Source of the DNA: Streptomyces sp. LaPpAH-108
GTDB lineage: Bacteria > Actinomycetota > Actinomycetes > Streptomycetales > Streptomycetaceae
DNA length: 64,000 bases
Assembly (NCBI RefSeq): GCF_000373625.1
Contig: NZ_KB891997.1
Location: 310,001-374,000 of the forward strand
Direction: 5' to 3'
In this document: in pieces, positions 19,430 through 27,918 of the stretch
Layout of the letters: every line of letters begins with the position of its first letter
How positions within the stretch are numbered: position 1 is the stretch's first letter
Translations under genes and position numbers: made by a program
The notes under the pieces: generated by a model
The model's database searches: none
What the model was told of the DNA's origin: nothing
Seen by the model: only the letters and a program-made list of their open reading frames with translations

Positions 19430-20800
19430 GTGACCTCTCCCCGCCTGCCTCCCCTGCCGTTCGTCGTGATCGGCAACACCAACCTCGGCCGCCGCGTCTG
19501 CGCGACCCTCCAGGAACGCGGCCGCACGGTCATCCACCTGACCAAGCCCGGCGACCGGGACCTGCGGGCCGCGCTGGCCGAGGGCGCCGAGGGCGTCGCG
19601 ATCCTGCTGCACGACGACGTGGCGGCCCTGCGCTACGCGCTCGCCGTCGCCCACCTGGTGCCGAAGGTCCCCATCGTCGCCACCGTCTTCGACCGCACCG
19701 TCTCCGACGAACTCGAGCGCCTGCTGCCCCAGTGCGACGTGACCTCCCCCGCCGACCTCGCCGCCCCCGCGCTCGCCGGACCCTGCGTCGACCCGGCCAC
19801 CCTCGCCCTGGAGCGCTCCGGCGAACGGCTGCGGGCCGTACGCGCCCGCGACGGCGTGCCCTGCCTGGAGGAGTGGCTGCCCCACCGGCGCGGACCCGGC
19901 CACCGGACCGGACGGCTCGCCGGTCAGCTCCGGCCGTACGACGCGGGCGCCCGGCTGCTGCTCATCGGGCTCTGCGGCATCCTCGCCGTCCTCGCGGGCG
20001 ACTGGTCCTGGATGGTCGCGCACGACCATCCGCCCGCCGAGGCGTTCTTCCACGCGGCCCGTGTCGTGGCCGGGGTCGGACCGGCGACCGCCGGTGAGGA
20101 CGAGAGCGGCTACCAGGTCGCCTCCGGGCTCGCGATGCTCGCCACCCTCGTCTTCAGCGCCCTGTTCACCGCCGGGATCATCGAGCGGATGCTCGGCCTG
20201 AAACTGATCGGGCTCATCGGCCCGCGCACCCTGCCCCGCTCCGGACACGTCATCGTCGTCGGCATGGGGCAGGTCGGCATGCGGCTCGCCGCCGAACTCC
20301 AGCGGCTCGGCATCCCCGTCGTCGGCGTCGAACGCGACCCGCACGCGGCGACCGCGCGCCTGGCCCGCTCCCTCGGCATCCCCGTCATGAACGGCCACGG
20401 CGGCGACCGGGCCGTCCTCGAACGGCTGCGCCTCGGCCACGCCCGCGCGCTCGCCGCCGTCGGCTCGGACGACCTGGACAACATCGCCGTCGCCATCGCC
20501 GCCCACGGTGTGGCACCCGGCACCCGCATCGTCGTCCGGGCCGGAGAGCACGAGGCCATCGCGGAGACCCGGTCCCTGCTCCCGATGGGCACCGTCCGCG
20601 ACGTGACCAGCCTGGCCGCGGCCTACGTCCTCGCCCGGCTGCTGGGCGACCCGGTCACCGGGGTGGTCGCGTACCAGCACGACATCTGCCTCCAGACGGA
20701 CGAGGAGACCTTCGTCCCCTTCCCGCTCACCTCCCGCGACCACTGCCTCCATCCGGGCGGCACCGCTTCGGCGCCGGAGGCACCCGCGCCGCACCACTGA
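19430..20800 (+). CDS. Two-Rossmann (TrkA-N/RCK) protein with a channel-like membrane hairpin and abnormal filter
   Basis: A 456-residue protein with a TrkA-N-type Rossmann domain at the N-terminus (VIGNTNLG, 13-20), a central two-helix membrane section (about 175-255) and a second RCK-type Rossmann domain (VIVVGMGQVGMRLAAEL, 274-290) to the end. This is the plan of a two-helix potassium channel flanked by RCK domains, as in Kch/CASTOR-like proteins. Where a selectivity filter such as TVGYGD is expected, the sequence reads VAGVGPATAG (213-222), so potassium selectivity is doubtful. It may be a regulatory NAD-sensing membrane protein or an altered channel. The GTG at 19430 is the family-consistent start. 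The gene is divergent from DUF3533. Confidence 0.78.
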   Translation: MTSPRLPPLPFVVIGNTNLGRRVCATLQERGRTVIHLTKPGDRDLRAALAEGAEGVAILLHDDVAALRYALAVAHLVPKVPIVATVFDRTVSDELERLLPQCDVTSPADLAAPALAGPCVDPATLALERSGERLRAVRARDGVPCLEEWLPHRRGPGHRTGRLAGQLRPYDAGARLLLIGLCGILAVLAGDWSWMVAHDHPPAEAFFHAARVVAGVGPATAGEDESGYQVASGLAMLATLVFSALFTAGIIERMLGLKLIGLIGPRTLPRSGHVIVVGMGQVGMRLAAELQRLGIPVVGVERDPHAATARLARSLGIPVMNGHGGDRAVLERLRLGHARALAAVGSDDLDNIAVAIAAHGVAPGTRIVVRAGEHEAIAETRSLLPMGTVRDVTSLAAAYVLARLLGDPVTGVVAYQHDICLQTDEETFVPFPLTSRDHCLHPGGTASAPEAPAPHH

Positions 20801-20892
20801 GCGGGGCACCGGGCCGCCTCCTCGGGCGGCGCGCGCGGCGGTGAGGCCGAACACTGGGAGAGGACCGCTTCTTTCGACGGAAGGATCTCCCC

Positions 20893-21456
20893 ATGGCTCT
20901 GCTGCACCGCAAGGATCTCGGACTCCTGGCCCTGCGCCTGGGCACCGGCGGTGTCCTGGCCGCGCACGGCGCGCAGAAGCTCTTCGGCTGGTTCGGCGGG
21001 GGCGGGATCGACGGCACCGCCCAGGCGATGGAGGCCATGGGCTTCAAGCCAGGCAAGCCCAGCGCCATCGCCTCCGGACTCAGTGAGGGTGGCGGCGGTC
21101 TGCTGCTCGCGCTCGGTCTCGCGACCCCGGCGGCCGGTGCCGCGGTGGCGGGCGGCATGTCGGGCGCCGTCGCCGTGCACCGCAAGTCCGGGTTCTTCAT
21201 CACCTCCGGCGGCTACGAGTATCCGGCATACCTCGGTTTCGTCGCGGCGACCGTCGGGCTGTTCGGCCCCGGCCGCTACTCCCTGGACCGGCTCATCGGC
21301 TACCGCCTCGACCGGCCCGGCCTGATCGCGCTCTCCTTCCTGACGACCGGCGCCGTCGCGGCCGTGGTCGTGGGCCGCCGGGAGCGGGTGGTGGCGGAGC
21401 GGGCGAAGGAGAGCGCGCGGGCGTCCGCGAAGGCGGCAGCCGCCGGGGCGGAATGA
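20893..21456 (+). CDS. DoxX-family membrane protein
   Basis: A 187-residue DoxX-like protein with four transmembrane segments (about 8-28, 62-85, 108-128 and 140-160). GTGGVLAAHGAQKLFGWFGGGG is the typical DoxX helix-1/loop region, and FGPGRYSLDRL closes the core. The C-terminal 25 residues are Ala/Lys/Glu-rich. Related proteins take part in membrane redox reactions, including the thiosulfate:quinone oxidoreductase DoxDA and the mycobacterial DoxX-SodA-SseA complex. No partner is adjacent, so the role is open. GGAAGGA stands 9 nt before the ATG. It sits upstream of the second molybdoenzyme gene but is separated from it by a terminator. Confidence 0.85.
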   Translation: MALLHRKDLGLLALRLGTGGVLAAHGAQKLFGWFGGGGIDGTAQAMEAMGFKPGKPSAIASGLSEGGGGLLLALGLATPAAGAAVAGGMSGAVAVHRKSGFFITSGGYEYPAYLGFVAATVGLFGPGRYSLDRLIGYRLDRPGLIALSFLTTGAVAAVVVGRRERVVAERAKESARASAKAAAAGAE

Positions 21457-21461
21457 GCAGC

Positions 21462-21501
21462 TGCTCGCATATCGACTTCGCGGGATGTGCATATGCGAGC
21501 A
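21462..21501. repeat. Inverted repeat with TCGCATAT half-sites
   Basis: Perfect 11-bp arms, TGCTCGCATAT (21462-21472) and its complement (21491-21501), separated by 18 nt. The 8-mer ATATGCGA recurs at about 21522-21529. It lies between the DoxX stop and the following terminator, so it may be a 3'-UTR structure or a protein-binding site. Confidence 0.5.
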
Positions 21502-21531
21502 TAAAAGGCGAAAAACCTCGGATATGCGATG

Positions 21532-21564
21532 AAGGACTCGGCCTCCCGGGCCGGGTCCTTTGCT
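21532..21564 (+). terminator. Terminator after doxX
   Basis: AAGGACTCGGCC (21532-21543) pairs with GGCCGGGTCCTT (21549-21560) with one G-T pair and a 5-nt loop, followed by pyrimidine-rich TTGCTTTCCGCCTTTT. Confidence 0.7.
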
Positions 21565-21752
21565 TTCCGCCTTTTGATCCCGTCGGTCGGCTGTTCCCCA
21601 ACTCGTCTTTCAGGTAAGGGAATTGACCTTTCCGCCCTGGATTTCCCGGCTATTGCGCGTCGCGTGGCGGGGGGTCTTTCAGCGGCATAGTCTGGCTTAA
21701 AGCGCCATATATGGGATATGGATGCCTGCCCAACGGCGGAAGGGTGAGAGCC

Positions 21753-24086
21753 TTGAGCACCTTGGACGAAGAACAGTCAAAGATGATGGAAGCGGAGTCG
21801 GATCTCGAGCCCCGCGTGGGCCCGATCCCCAAAGGGGAGCCGTACTTCCACCCCTACCATCACCCCGCCGCAGGATGGGGCGCGGCCACCAGCGTGACCA
21901 AGTTCCTGCTGCGCGAGGGCACGCTGATCGAGGGCCCGCGGGCGATCATGAAGATGAACCACGAGAACGGTGGTTTCGACTGTCCCGGGTGCGCCTGGCC
22001 CGATGACACCAAGGGCCTGAAGCTCGACATCTGCGAGAACGGCATCAAGCACGTCACGTGGGAGCTGACCCACAAACGGGCCGGCCGGGAACTCTTCGCC
22101 CGCCACACGGTGAGCGAGATGCACGAGTGGAGCGACTACGAACTGGAGGACCAGGGCCGCCTCACCGAGCCCATGGTCTACGACGCGGCCACCGACCACT
22201 ATGTGCCGATCTCCTGGCACGACGCGTTCGAGCTGGTCGGCCGCCATCTGCGCAACCTGGAGAACCCGAACCAGGCGTCGTATTACACCTCCGGACGCCT
22301 CGGCAACGAGGCGACCTTCCTGTACCAGCTGATGGCGCGCGAGCTGGGCACCAACAACCTGCCCGACTGCTCCAACATGTGCCACGAGGCCAGCGGCCGG
22401 GCCCTGCAGGCGTCCCTCGGCACCGGCAAGGGCACCGTCGACCTGAAGGACTGGGAGGCCACCGACGCCCTGTTCATCATCGGCGTCAACGTCGCCTCCA
22501 ACGCGCCCCGGATGCTGACCTCGCTCACCGAGGCATTCGACCGCGGCGCCCAGGTCGTGCACATCAACCCGTTCATCGAGGCGGGCGCCACCAAGGCGAT
22601 CATTCCGCACGACTTCCTGGACATGGCCACCTTCCACGCGACGCGGACCAGCACGCTGGACCTCCAGCCGAGGGTCGGCGGCGACATGGCGCTGCTGCGC
22701 GGCATGGCCAAAGCCGTCCTGGAGCAGGCGAAGACCGATCCCAAGGCGATCGACAAGCAGTTCATCGAGCGCCACACCAGCGGCTTCGAGGAGTACCGCG
22801 CGCTGTGCGAGGCCACTCCGTGGGAGGAGTTGGAGCGCCAGTCCGGGCTCAGCCGCGCCGACATCCTCAAGACGGCGCGCATCTACACCGACGCCGACCG
22901 CTCCATCATCAGCTGGTGCCTCGGCGTCACCCAGCACGAGCACGGGGTGGACACGGTCCGCGAGATCGTGAACCTGCTGCTGCTCCGCGGCAACCTCGGC
23001 CGCGAGGGTGCCGGTCCGTCCCCCGTGCGCGGGCACAGCAATGTGCAGGGCAACCGCACCTGCGGCATCGACCACCGCCCGGAGCCGGAGTTCCTGGACC
23101 GGCTGGCCGAGGTCTGCAAGATCAACCCGCCGCGCGACCACGGCCTCGACACCGTCGGCACGCTCCAGGCGATGAACCGGGGCGACGTCAAGGTGTTCAT
23201 CGGCATGGGCGGCAACTTCGCCCTCGCCGTGCCGGACTCGCCGTTCAGCTACGAGGCGCTGCGCAACTGCGACCTCACGGTCCAGGTCAGCACCAAGCTG
23301 AACCGCAGCCATGTGGTCCACGGCAAGGAGGCGCTGATCCTGCCGTGCCTGGCCCGCACCGACAAGGACCACCAGCGCAACGGCGTCCAGAGCACCTCCG
23401 TCGAGGACTCGATGAGCATGGTGCACCTGTCGGTCGGCATGAAGCGGCCCGCCTCCAAGCACCTGCTGTCGGAGCCCGCGATCATCTCCGGCATGGCGCG
23501 CGCGGCACTGCCCGCGAGCCCCACGCCGTGGGAGTGGTACATCGAGGACTACGACCGCATCCGGGACACCATGTCCGAGGTCCTTGAGGGCTTCGAGGAC
23601 TTCAACCGCCGGGTGCGGCTGCCGCTGGGCTTCCGCATCAAGCAGCCCGCCCGCGAGCTGATCTTCCTCACCGAGTCCGGCAAGGCGGAGTTCTCGCACG
23701 CCCCGCTGACCGACGTCGTCCCCGCGCCGGGGATGCTGACGCTCGGGACCATGCGGTCGCACGACCAGTGGAACACCACGATCTACTCGGACAACGACCG
23801 CTACCGGGGTATCAAGAACCTGCGTGAACTCGTCTTCATGAACGAGGACGACATGCGCGAGCGCGGCATCTCGGAGTTCGACCCCGTGAACATCGTCGCC
23901 ACGGCGAAGGACGGCAGCCACCGCTATCTCGACGGCTACCTCGCCATCCCGTACGACATGCCCCGCAGCTGCGCGGCCGGGTACATGCCCGAGATGAACG
24001 TCCTGATCGCCCTGTGCGACTACAGCACCCAGAGCGACCAGCCGCTCATGAAGCAGGTGAAGGTCCACATCACCGCAGCGACCTGA
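21753..24086 (+). CDS. FdhF/YdeP-type molybdopterin oxidoreductase, copy 2
   Basis: A 777-residue paralogue of the protein at 4688-6994, colinear over its full length and clearly very similar. Iron-sulfur-type cysteines are Cys77, Cys80 and, in CENG, Cys94; the molybdenum ligand is predicted as Cys210 in LPDCSNMCHEASG. TTG at 21753 is chosen because GGAAGGG stands 7 nt upstream and the N-terminal length then matches copy 1; ATG at 21711 and ATG at 21783 are alternatives, so the start is uncertain. Like copy 1 it has no adjacent electron-transfer subunit. A separate promoter is likely because a terminator isolates it from doxX. It differs most from copy 1 at the N-terminus and in residues 380-420, so the two may be regulated or coupled differently. 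Confidence 0.89.
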   Translation: MSTLDEEQSKMMEAESDLEPRVGPIPKGEPYFHPYHHPAAGWGAATSVTKFLLREGTLIEGPRAIMKMNHENGGFDCPGCAWPDDTKGLKLDICENGIKHVTWELTHKRAGRELFARHTVSEMHEWSDYELEDQGRLTEPMVYDAATDHYVPISWHDAFELVGRHLRNLENPNQASYYTSGRLGNEATFLYQLMARELGTNNLPDCSNMCHEASGRALQASLGTGKGTVDLKDWEATDALFIIGVNVASNAPRMLTSLTEAFDRGAQVVHINPFIEAGATKAIIPHDFLDMATFHATRTSTLDLQPRVGGDMALLRGMAKAVLEQAKTDPKAIDKQFIERHTSGFEEYRALCEATPWEELERQSGLSRADILKTARIYTDADRSIISWCLGVTQHEHGVDTVREIVNLLLLRGNLGREGAGPSPVRGHSNVQGNRTCGIDHRPEPEFLDRLAEVCKINPPRDHGLDTVGTLQAMNRGDVKVFIGMGGNFALAVPDSPFSYEALRNCDLTVQVSTKLNRSHVVHGKEALILPCLARTDKDHQRNGVQSTSVEDSMSMVHLSVGMKRPASKHLLSEPAIISGMARAALPASPTPWEWYIEDYDRIRDTMSEVLEGFEDFNRRVRLPLGFRIKQPARELIFLTESGKAEFSHAPLTDVVPAPGMLTLGTMRSHDQWNTTIYSDNDRYRGIKNLRELVFMNEDDMRERGISEFDPVNIVATAKDGSHRYLDGYLAIPYDMPRSCAAGYMPEMNVLIALCDYSTQSDQPLMKQVKVHITAAT

Positions 24087-24103
24087 TCCCCCCCGACGAA
24101 GGA

Positions 24104-24136
24104 CAGGCGGCCCCCTCCTCGTGAGGGGGCCGCCTG
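24104..24136 (+). terminator. Terminator after FdhF/YdeP copy 2
   Basis: Perfect 14-bp inverted repeat, CAGGCGGCCCCCTC (24104-24117) and complement (24123-24136), 5-nt loop. Confidence 0.82.
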
Positions 24137-24243
24137 CTGCTGTGGCGTAGTGACGCCGGATGGTGAAGATCCCTTGCCCCGAAGATCACTTTGCGGAAAG
24201 GTGTGGCGCGCACCTGACACGCCATCAACTCGAGGGGTTCCAC

Positions 24244-24813
24244 ATGAACATGGCCATACGCGCCACGCTCGTCGCCGCCGCCCTGGTCGGAGCCGCCGTC
24301 GCCCCGGCGAGTGCCGCCTCCGGGTCCGTGTCCGCGCCCCGCGCCCAGGCGCAGACGGTGCGGTTCGCCGGGGGCGAGGCCAAGGGCCTCACCATGGCGG
24401 CCTCCGCCCCGAAGGGCACCGAGGCCATCCTCGAAGCCGACCCCGCCGCGGCGGTCGCCGCGGCCAACGTGTGCGGCTCGGGCTACACCATCTCCACCGG
24501 TGCGGCCCGCTACGGCAGTTACGGCACCACCTACACCTGGTGGAACGGCGCCTCCAGCGGCAGCAACGCCCTGTACGACCGCCCGATCTGTGGCGTCTTC
24601 TTCAACGACAGCGGCGTCACCCGCTACATGGGCGTCCGCCTGAAGGACAACTACACCGCGACCCCCGACACCCAGGACTTCGGCGCCTACTCCCAGTACG
24701 CGGGCCCGGTCTACCAGAACAAGGGCTACTGCGGTCAGGCGTACTCCTACATGGAGGACGCCAACGGCAAGGTGCTCGTGGACAACTACCTGAGCGTCGG
24801 CAGCTGCGACTGA
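24244..24813 (+). CDS. Secreted SapA-like protein
   Basis: A 189-residue exported protein: signal peptide about residues 1-30 (MNMAIRATLVAAALVGAAVAP, cut after ASA), a variable alanine-rich stretch, then a compact domain from about residue 78. That domain has four cysteines (VCGSGY, ICGVF, YCGQA and the terminal SCD), probably two disulfides. The VCGSGY start and Tyr/Gly/Asn-rich pattern resemble spore-associated protein A of Streptomyces, though I cannot confirm orthology without alignment. The ATG at 24244 follows GAGGGG at 7 nt; an upstream in-frame ATG at 24160 would bury the signal peptide. Role unknown, likely cell-surface or spore-associated. Confidence 0.75.
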   Translation: MNMAIRATLVAAALVGAAVAPASAASGSVSAPRAQAQTVRFAGGEAKGLTMAASAPKGTEAILEADPAAAVAAANVCGSGYTISTGAARYGSYGTTYTWWNGASSGSNALYDRPICGVFFNDSGVTRYMGVRLKDNYTATPDTQDFGAYSQYAGPVYQNKGYCGQAYSYMEDANGKVLVDNYLSVGSCD

Positions 24814-24854
24814 CCCGGCTGAAGCGCGGTCACGGCTGACGCGGCGGCACGGCT

Positions 24855-24906
24855 GACGCGCCGAGGCTCCTCCCGGGTCCGGAACCGGGAGGAGCCTCGG
24901 CGCGTC
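24855..24906. terminator. Bidirectional terminator between sapA-like gene and cydB
   Basis: Perfect 22-bp inverted repeat with an 8-nt loop (arms 24855-24876 and 24885-24906) between convergent stops. It is one of the longest hairpins in the window. Confidence 0.88.
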
Positions 24907-24920
24907 GAGCCGGGCCCGGG

Positions 24921-25922
24921 TCAGTGGCCCGAGGGGATGTGGTGGACGGCGATGCGCTTGCTGAACACCCAGTACGTCCACCCCTGGTAGAGCACGATGA
25001 GCGGGGCGAAGATCGCCGTGACGATGCTCATCACGGTCAGCGTGTAGGAGCCGGACGAGGCGTTGCTCACCGTCAGCGACCAGTCGGGGTTGAGCGTGGA
25101 GGGCATGACGTCCGGGAAGAGCGCCAGGAACAGCATCGCGATCGCGGCCACGATGCTCAGCCCGGAGAAGATGAACGCCCAGCCCTCACGGCCCAGTTGG
25201 TTGAAGAACAGCGCCACGGGCAGCGCCACGAACGCGACGATCATCACGCCGAGGCTCTGGCCATTGCCGGAGTTCACCTGGGTCCAGATGAGGAAGGCGA
25301 GCACCAGCGGAAGGGTGATCAGCCCCAGCAGGGGCGCGAACTTCCGTGCCCGCTCCCGGATCTCACCCGCCGTCTTCAGCGCCGTGAAGATCGCGCCGTG
25401 CGTGACACAGACCGCCAGCAGGGCGAACCCGCCGAGGATCGCGTACCCGTTGAACAGCTCGCCGGGCGTGCCCACGTACGACTTGTCCGCGTTGATCGAG
25501 ATGCCGCGCACGATGTTGGCGAAGATGACGCCCCACAGGAACGGCAGGATCAGCGAGGTCCAGAAGGTGACCTGCTCCCAGCTGCGCTGCCAGCGCTGGT
25601 TGTCGCGTTTGCCGCGGTACTCGAAGGACACGCCCCGGGCGATCAGACAGAGCACGATGATCAGCAGCGGGATGTAGAAGCCGCTGAACATGGTGGCGTA
25701 CCAGTCCGGGAAGGCCGCGAAGGTGGCACCGGCGGCGGCGATCACCCAGACCTCGTTGCCGTCCCACACCGGGGCGATCGTGTTGATGAGGACACGCCGT
25801 TCCTTGTCGTTCCGGGCCATCACCTGGGTGAGGACACCGACGCCGAAGTCGAAGCCTTCCAGGAAGAAGTAGCCGACCCAGAGGAGGGCGATCAGGATGA
25901 ACCAGAGATCGTAAAGATGCAT
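24921..25922 (-). CDS. cydB: Cytochrome bd oxidase subunit II
   Basis: A 333-residue subunit II of the bd-type quinol oxidase, with eight or nine transmembrane helices. WVGYFFLEGFDFGVG near the N-terminus and the WDGNEVWVIAAAGATFAAFP segment are diagnostic. With CydA it oxidises menaquinol and reduces oxygen to water with high affinity, supporting growth at low oxygen. It begins 12 nt after the cydA stop. No cydCD (heme/thiol exporter needed for bd assembly) follows; the operon ends here at a strong terminator, so CydCD must be encoded elsewhere. Confidence 0.95.
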   Translation of the reverse strand: MHLYDLWFILIALLWVGYFFLEGFDFGVGVLTQVMARNDKERRVLINTIAPVWDGNEVWVIAAAGATFAAFPDWYATMFSGFYIPLLIIVLCLIARGVSFEYRGKRDNQRWQRSWEQVTFWTSLILPFLWGVIFANIVRGISINADKSYVGTPGELFNGYAILGGFALLAVCVTHGAIFTALKTAGEIRERARKFAPLLGLITLPLVLAFLIWTQVNSGNGQSLGVMIVAFVALPVALFFNQLGREGWAFIFSGLSIVAAIAMLFLALFPDVMPSTLNPDWSLTVSNASSGSYTLTVMSIVTAIFAPLIVLYQGWTYWVFSKRIAVHHIPSGH

Positions 25923-25934
25923 GACCGTCCGTCC

Positions 25935-27470
25935 TCAGTAGGCGATCGAGAGGGGCTTGTCCTGCTCGTCCGGGGACATGCGCATGGTCGGGTCCTTGGA
26001 CGGCGGTCTCTCCTCGACGTCCGGACCGGGTTTGGCGTACTTGACCATGAGCCCCCCTTCGACCACCGCGAGGATCGCGTAGACGGCACTGAGCGCGACC
26101 AGTGAACCGATCTGGGTGCCGATGCTCACGTTCGGGGAGACGGCGTCCGCGGTCTTCATCAGGTGGAACACCACCCAGGGCTGGCGGCCCATCTCCGTGA
26201 AGATCCAGCCGAAGCTGTTGGCGATCAGCGGGAAGCCCAGCGTGAGCATGACGATGCGCCAGCTCCACTTGGTGAAGAAGTCGTTCATCCGGATCTTGTT
26301 GGTGATCATCAGGTTGGGTGGCTCGTCCTCACCGGTGCGGTATCTGGACTGGAGCCAGAATTTCTTGCGGGTGAGCCAGAGGCCGAGGACGCCGATGCCG
26401 AAGCTCGTCATCCCGAAGAAGATCATGAGCCGGAAGCCCCAGTACGTCATGAAGATGTTCGGGATGTAGTCCTCGCGGGTGCCGCCGAACAGCGCGACCT
26501 GTTCGTCGGCCCGGTCGTTGATGCCGGGCACGGGCGAGTGGAAGTTGCTCTGGGCGAGGAAGGACAGCAGGCCGGGCAGCTCCAGCGCGACGTCGTTGCG
26601 GCCCTCGTTGACGTTGCCGACCGAGAAGATCGAGAAGGGTGCAGGACCCTGGGTGTCCCACAGGGCCTCGGCCGCGGCCATCTTCATCGGCTGCTGGCGG
26701 AACATGACCTTGCCCAGCTGGTCGCCGCTGAACGCGGTCAGGATGCCGGCGATGAGCATGACGACGAGCGAACACCGCAGGGAGGCCCGCATGGCGGCGA
26801 TGCGGCGCCGGTCGGTGTCCTTGCCCCGCTTGGCCCGCCACAGGTGATAGGCGGCGATGCCCATCACGAAGGCCGCGCCGGTGATGAAGGCCGCCGACAG
26901 GGTGTGCCAGACCTGGGTCAGGGTGGTGTCCTGGAACAGCACGCGCCAGATGTTGACGAGCCGGGCCTTGCCGGAGACGGGGTCGATCCGGTAGCCGACC
27001 GGGTGCTGCATGAAGGAGTTGGCGGCCAGGATGAAGTACGCCGAGAGAAGGCTGCCGATCGTGACGACCCAGATGCACGCGAGGTGCACCTTCTTGGGCA
27101 GCCGGTGCCAGCCGAAGATCCACAGACCGATGAACACGGACTCGAAGAAGAAGGCGATCAGCGCCTCCATCGCCAGCGGGGCGCCGAAGACGTCACCGAC
27201 GAAGCGGGAGTACGTGGACCAGTTCATGCCGAACTGGAACTCCTGGAAGATGCCCGTGACGACACCCAGGGCGATGTTGATCAACAGGAGCTTGCCCCAG
27301 AACTTGGTCGCGTGGAAGTACTTCTCCTTTCCTGTCCGCACCCAGGCCGTCTCCAGACCGGCGACGATGCCTCCCAGACCGATGCTGAGCGGGACGAAGA
27401 GGAAGTGGTAGACGGTGGTCACACCGAACTGCCATCGGGCGATGGTCTCGTGAGCGATTGCTAGTTCCAC
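25935..27470 (-). CDS. cydA: Cytochrome bd oxidase subunit I
   Basis: A 511-residue subunit I. His22 in YHFLFVPLS corresponds to the heme b595 axial ligand (His19 of E. coli); VWHTLSAAFITGA carries the b558 His; EALIAFFFESVFIGLWIFGW holds the acidic pair of the proton path; and GRQPWVVF is the conserved loop after the quinol site. The Q-loop is short (about PGINDRADEQVALFGGTRED), as is usual in Actinobacteria and Firmicutes. The start is GTG at 27470 with GAAGGA 6 nt upstream. No clear Rex operator (TGTGAA-N-TTCACA) was found in the 440 nt upstream. It heads the cydAB operon. Confidence 0.95.
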   Translation of the reverse strand: MELAIAHETIARWQFGVTTVYHFLFVPLSIGLGGIVAGLETAWVRTGKEKYFHATKFWGKLLLINIALGVVTGIFQEFQFGMNWSTYSRFVGDVFGAPLAMEALIAFFFESVFIGLWIFGWHRLPKKVHLACIWVVTIGSLLSAYFILAANSFMQHPVGYRIDPVSGKARLVNIWRVLFQDTTLTQVWHTLSAAFITGAAFVMGIAAYHLWRAKRGKDTDRRRIAAMRASLRCSLVVMLIAGILTAFSGDQLGKVMFRQQPMKMAAAEALWDTQGPAPFSIFSVGNVNEGRNDVALELPGLLSFLAQSNFHSPVPGINDRADEQVALFGGTREDYIPNIFMTYWGFRLMIFFGMTSFGIGVLGLWLTRKKFWLQSRYRTGEDEPPNLMITNKIRMNDFFTKWSWRIVMLTLGFPLIANSFGWIFTEMGRQPWVVFHLMKTADAVSPNVSIGTQIGSLVALSAVYAILAVVEGGLMVKYAKPGPDVEERPPSKDPTMRMSPDEQDKPLSIAY

Positions 27471-27918
27471 TGCGTCCTTCTCTCGCTTCGATCCAGCCGC
27501 ATTGTGGCTAAAAGGTATCTCCAGTGCATAGTCGCGTCGACTCGAAGAAATGGGGAGGAACCGGGCGGGCCGTGAAGCGGGCCCCGGCGGGTCCGGCGCC
27601 CTCCCCTGTTCGGTGCGCCGGACGGGTGGTCAGCCGCGCGGACGGCCCCGCGTCTGTTCGGGTGAGCGGCGCCGCCGGTGCGGGGCGCGGCGGTGGGGGA
27701 GATTGTCCGGCGGCATCGCATCTGCGGCCGAAATAGGTGATTTCGGCCGCAGATGCGACCTTTATGTGTTATTTATTCTGTAAATGCTTTGCCACCACAA
27801 TCGAATAGGGATGGCATTGTTTTCACGCCCACCGATTTATCGCACGTTCGGTGGTTAACCGGGCGGTAATGACGGCTCTGTTTGGAGGGCGGGCGTCTCC
27901 ACCGGCAGACTCGGTGCC
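27471..27918. other. Long divergent intergenic region with a large hairpin and an AT-rich tract
   Basis: This 448-nt region separates the divergent cydA and oxidoreductase genes. The first half is GC-rich with no supported gene. At 27716-27758 lies a 19-bp perfect inverted repeat, then about 90 bases (27760-27850) markedly richer in A and T than the surroundings. No tRNA or riboswitch pattern is seen. Confidence 0.6.
27716..27758. repeat. 19-bp perfect inverted repeat upstream of both divergent genes
   Basis: Arms TCGCATCTGCGGCCGAAAT (27716-27734) and complement (27740-27758), loop AGGTG. On the plus strand it is followed by CCTTTATGTGTTATTTATT, which resembles a terminator tail. Its place between divergent genes is unusual for a terminator; an unannotated small RNA or an operator are alternatives. 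Confidence 0.65.

Noticed and set aside
14185..19545. Very long minus-strand open frame (1786 codons)
   Set aside because: It is an artefact of high GC content: it runs across several well-supported genes in other frames, and its product is Arg/Pro/Gly-rich and matches nothing.
27471..27600. Rex operator upstream of cydA
   Set aside because: No TGTGAA-N-TTCACA pattern could be found; the region shows only weak promoter-like AT stretches.
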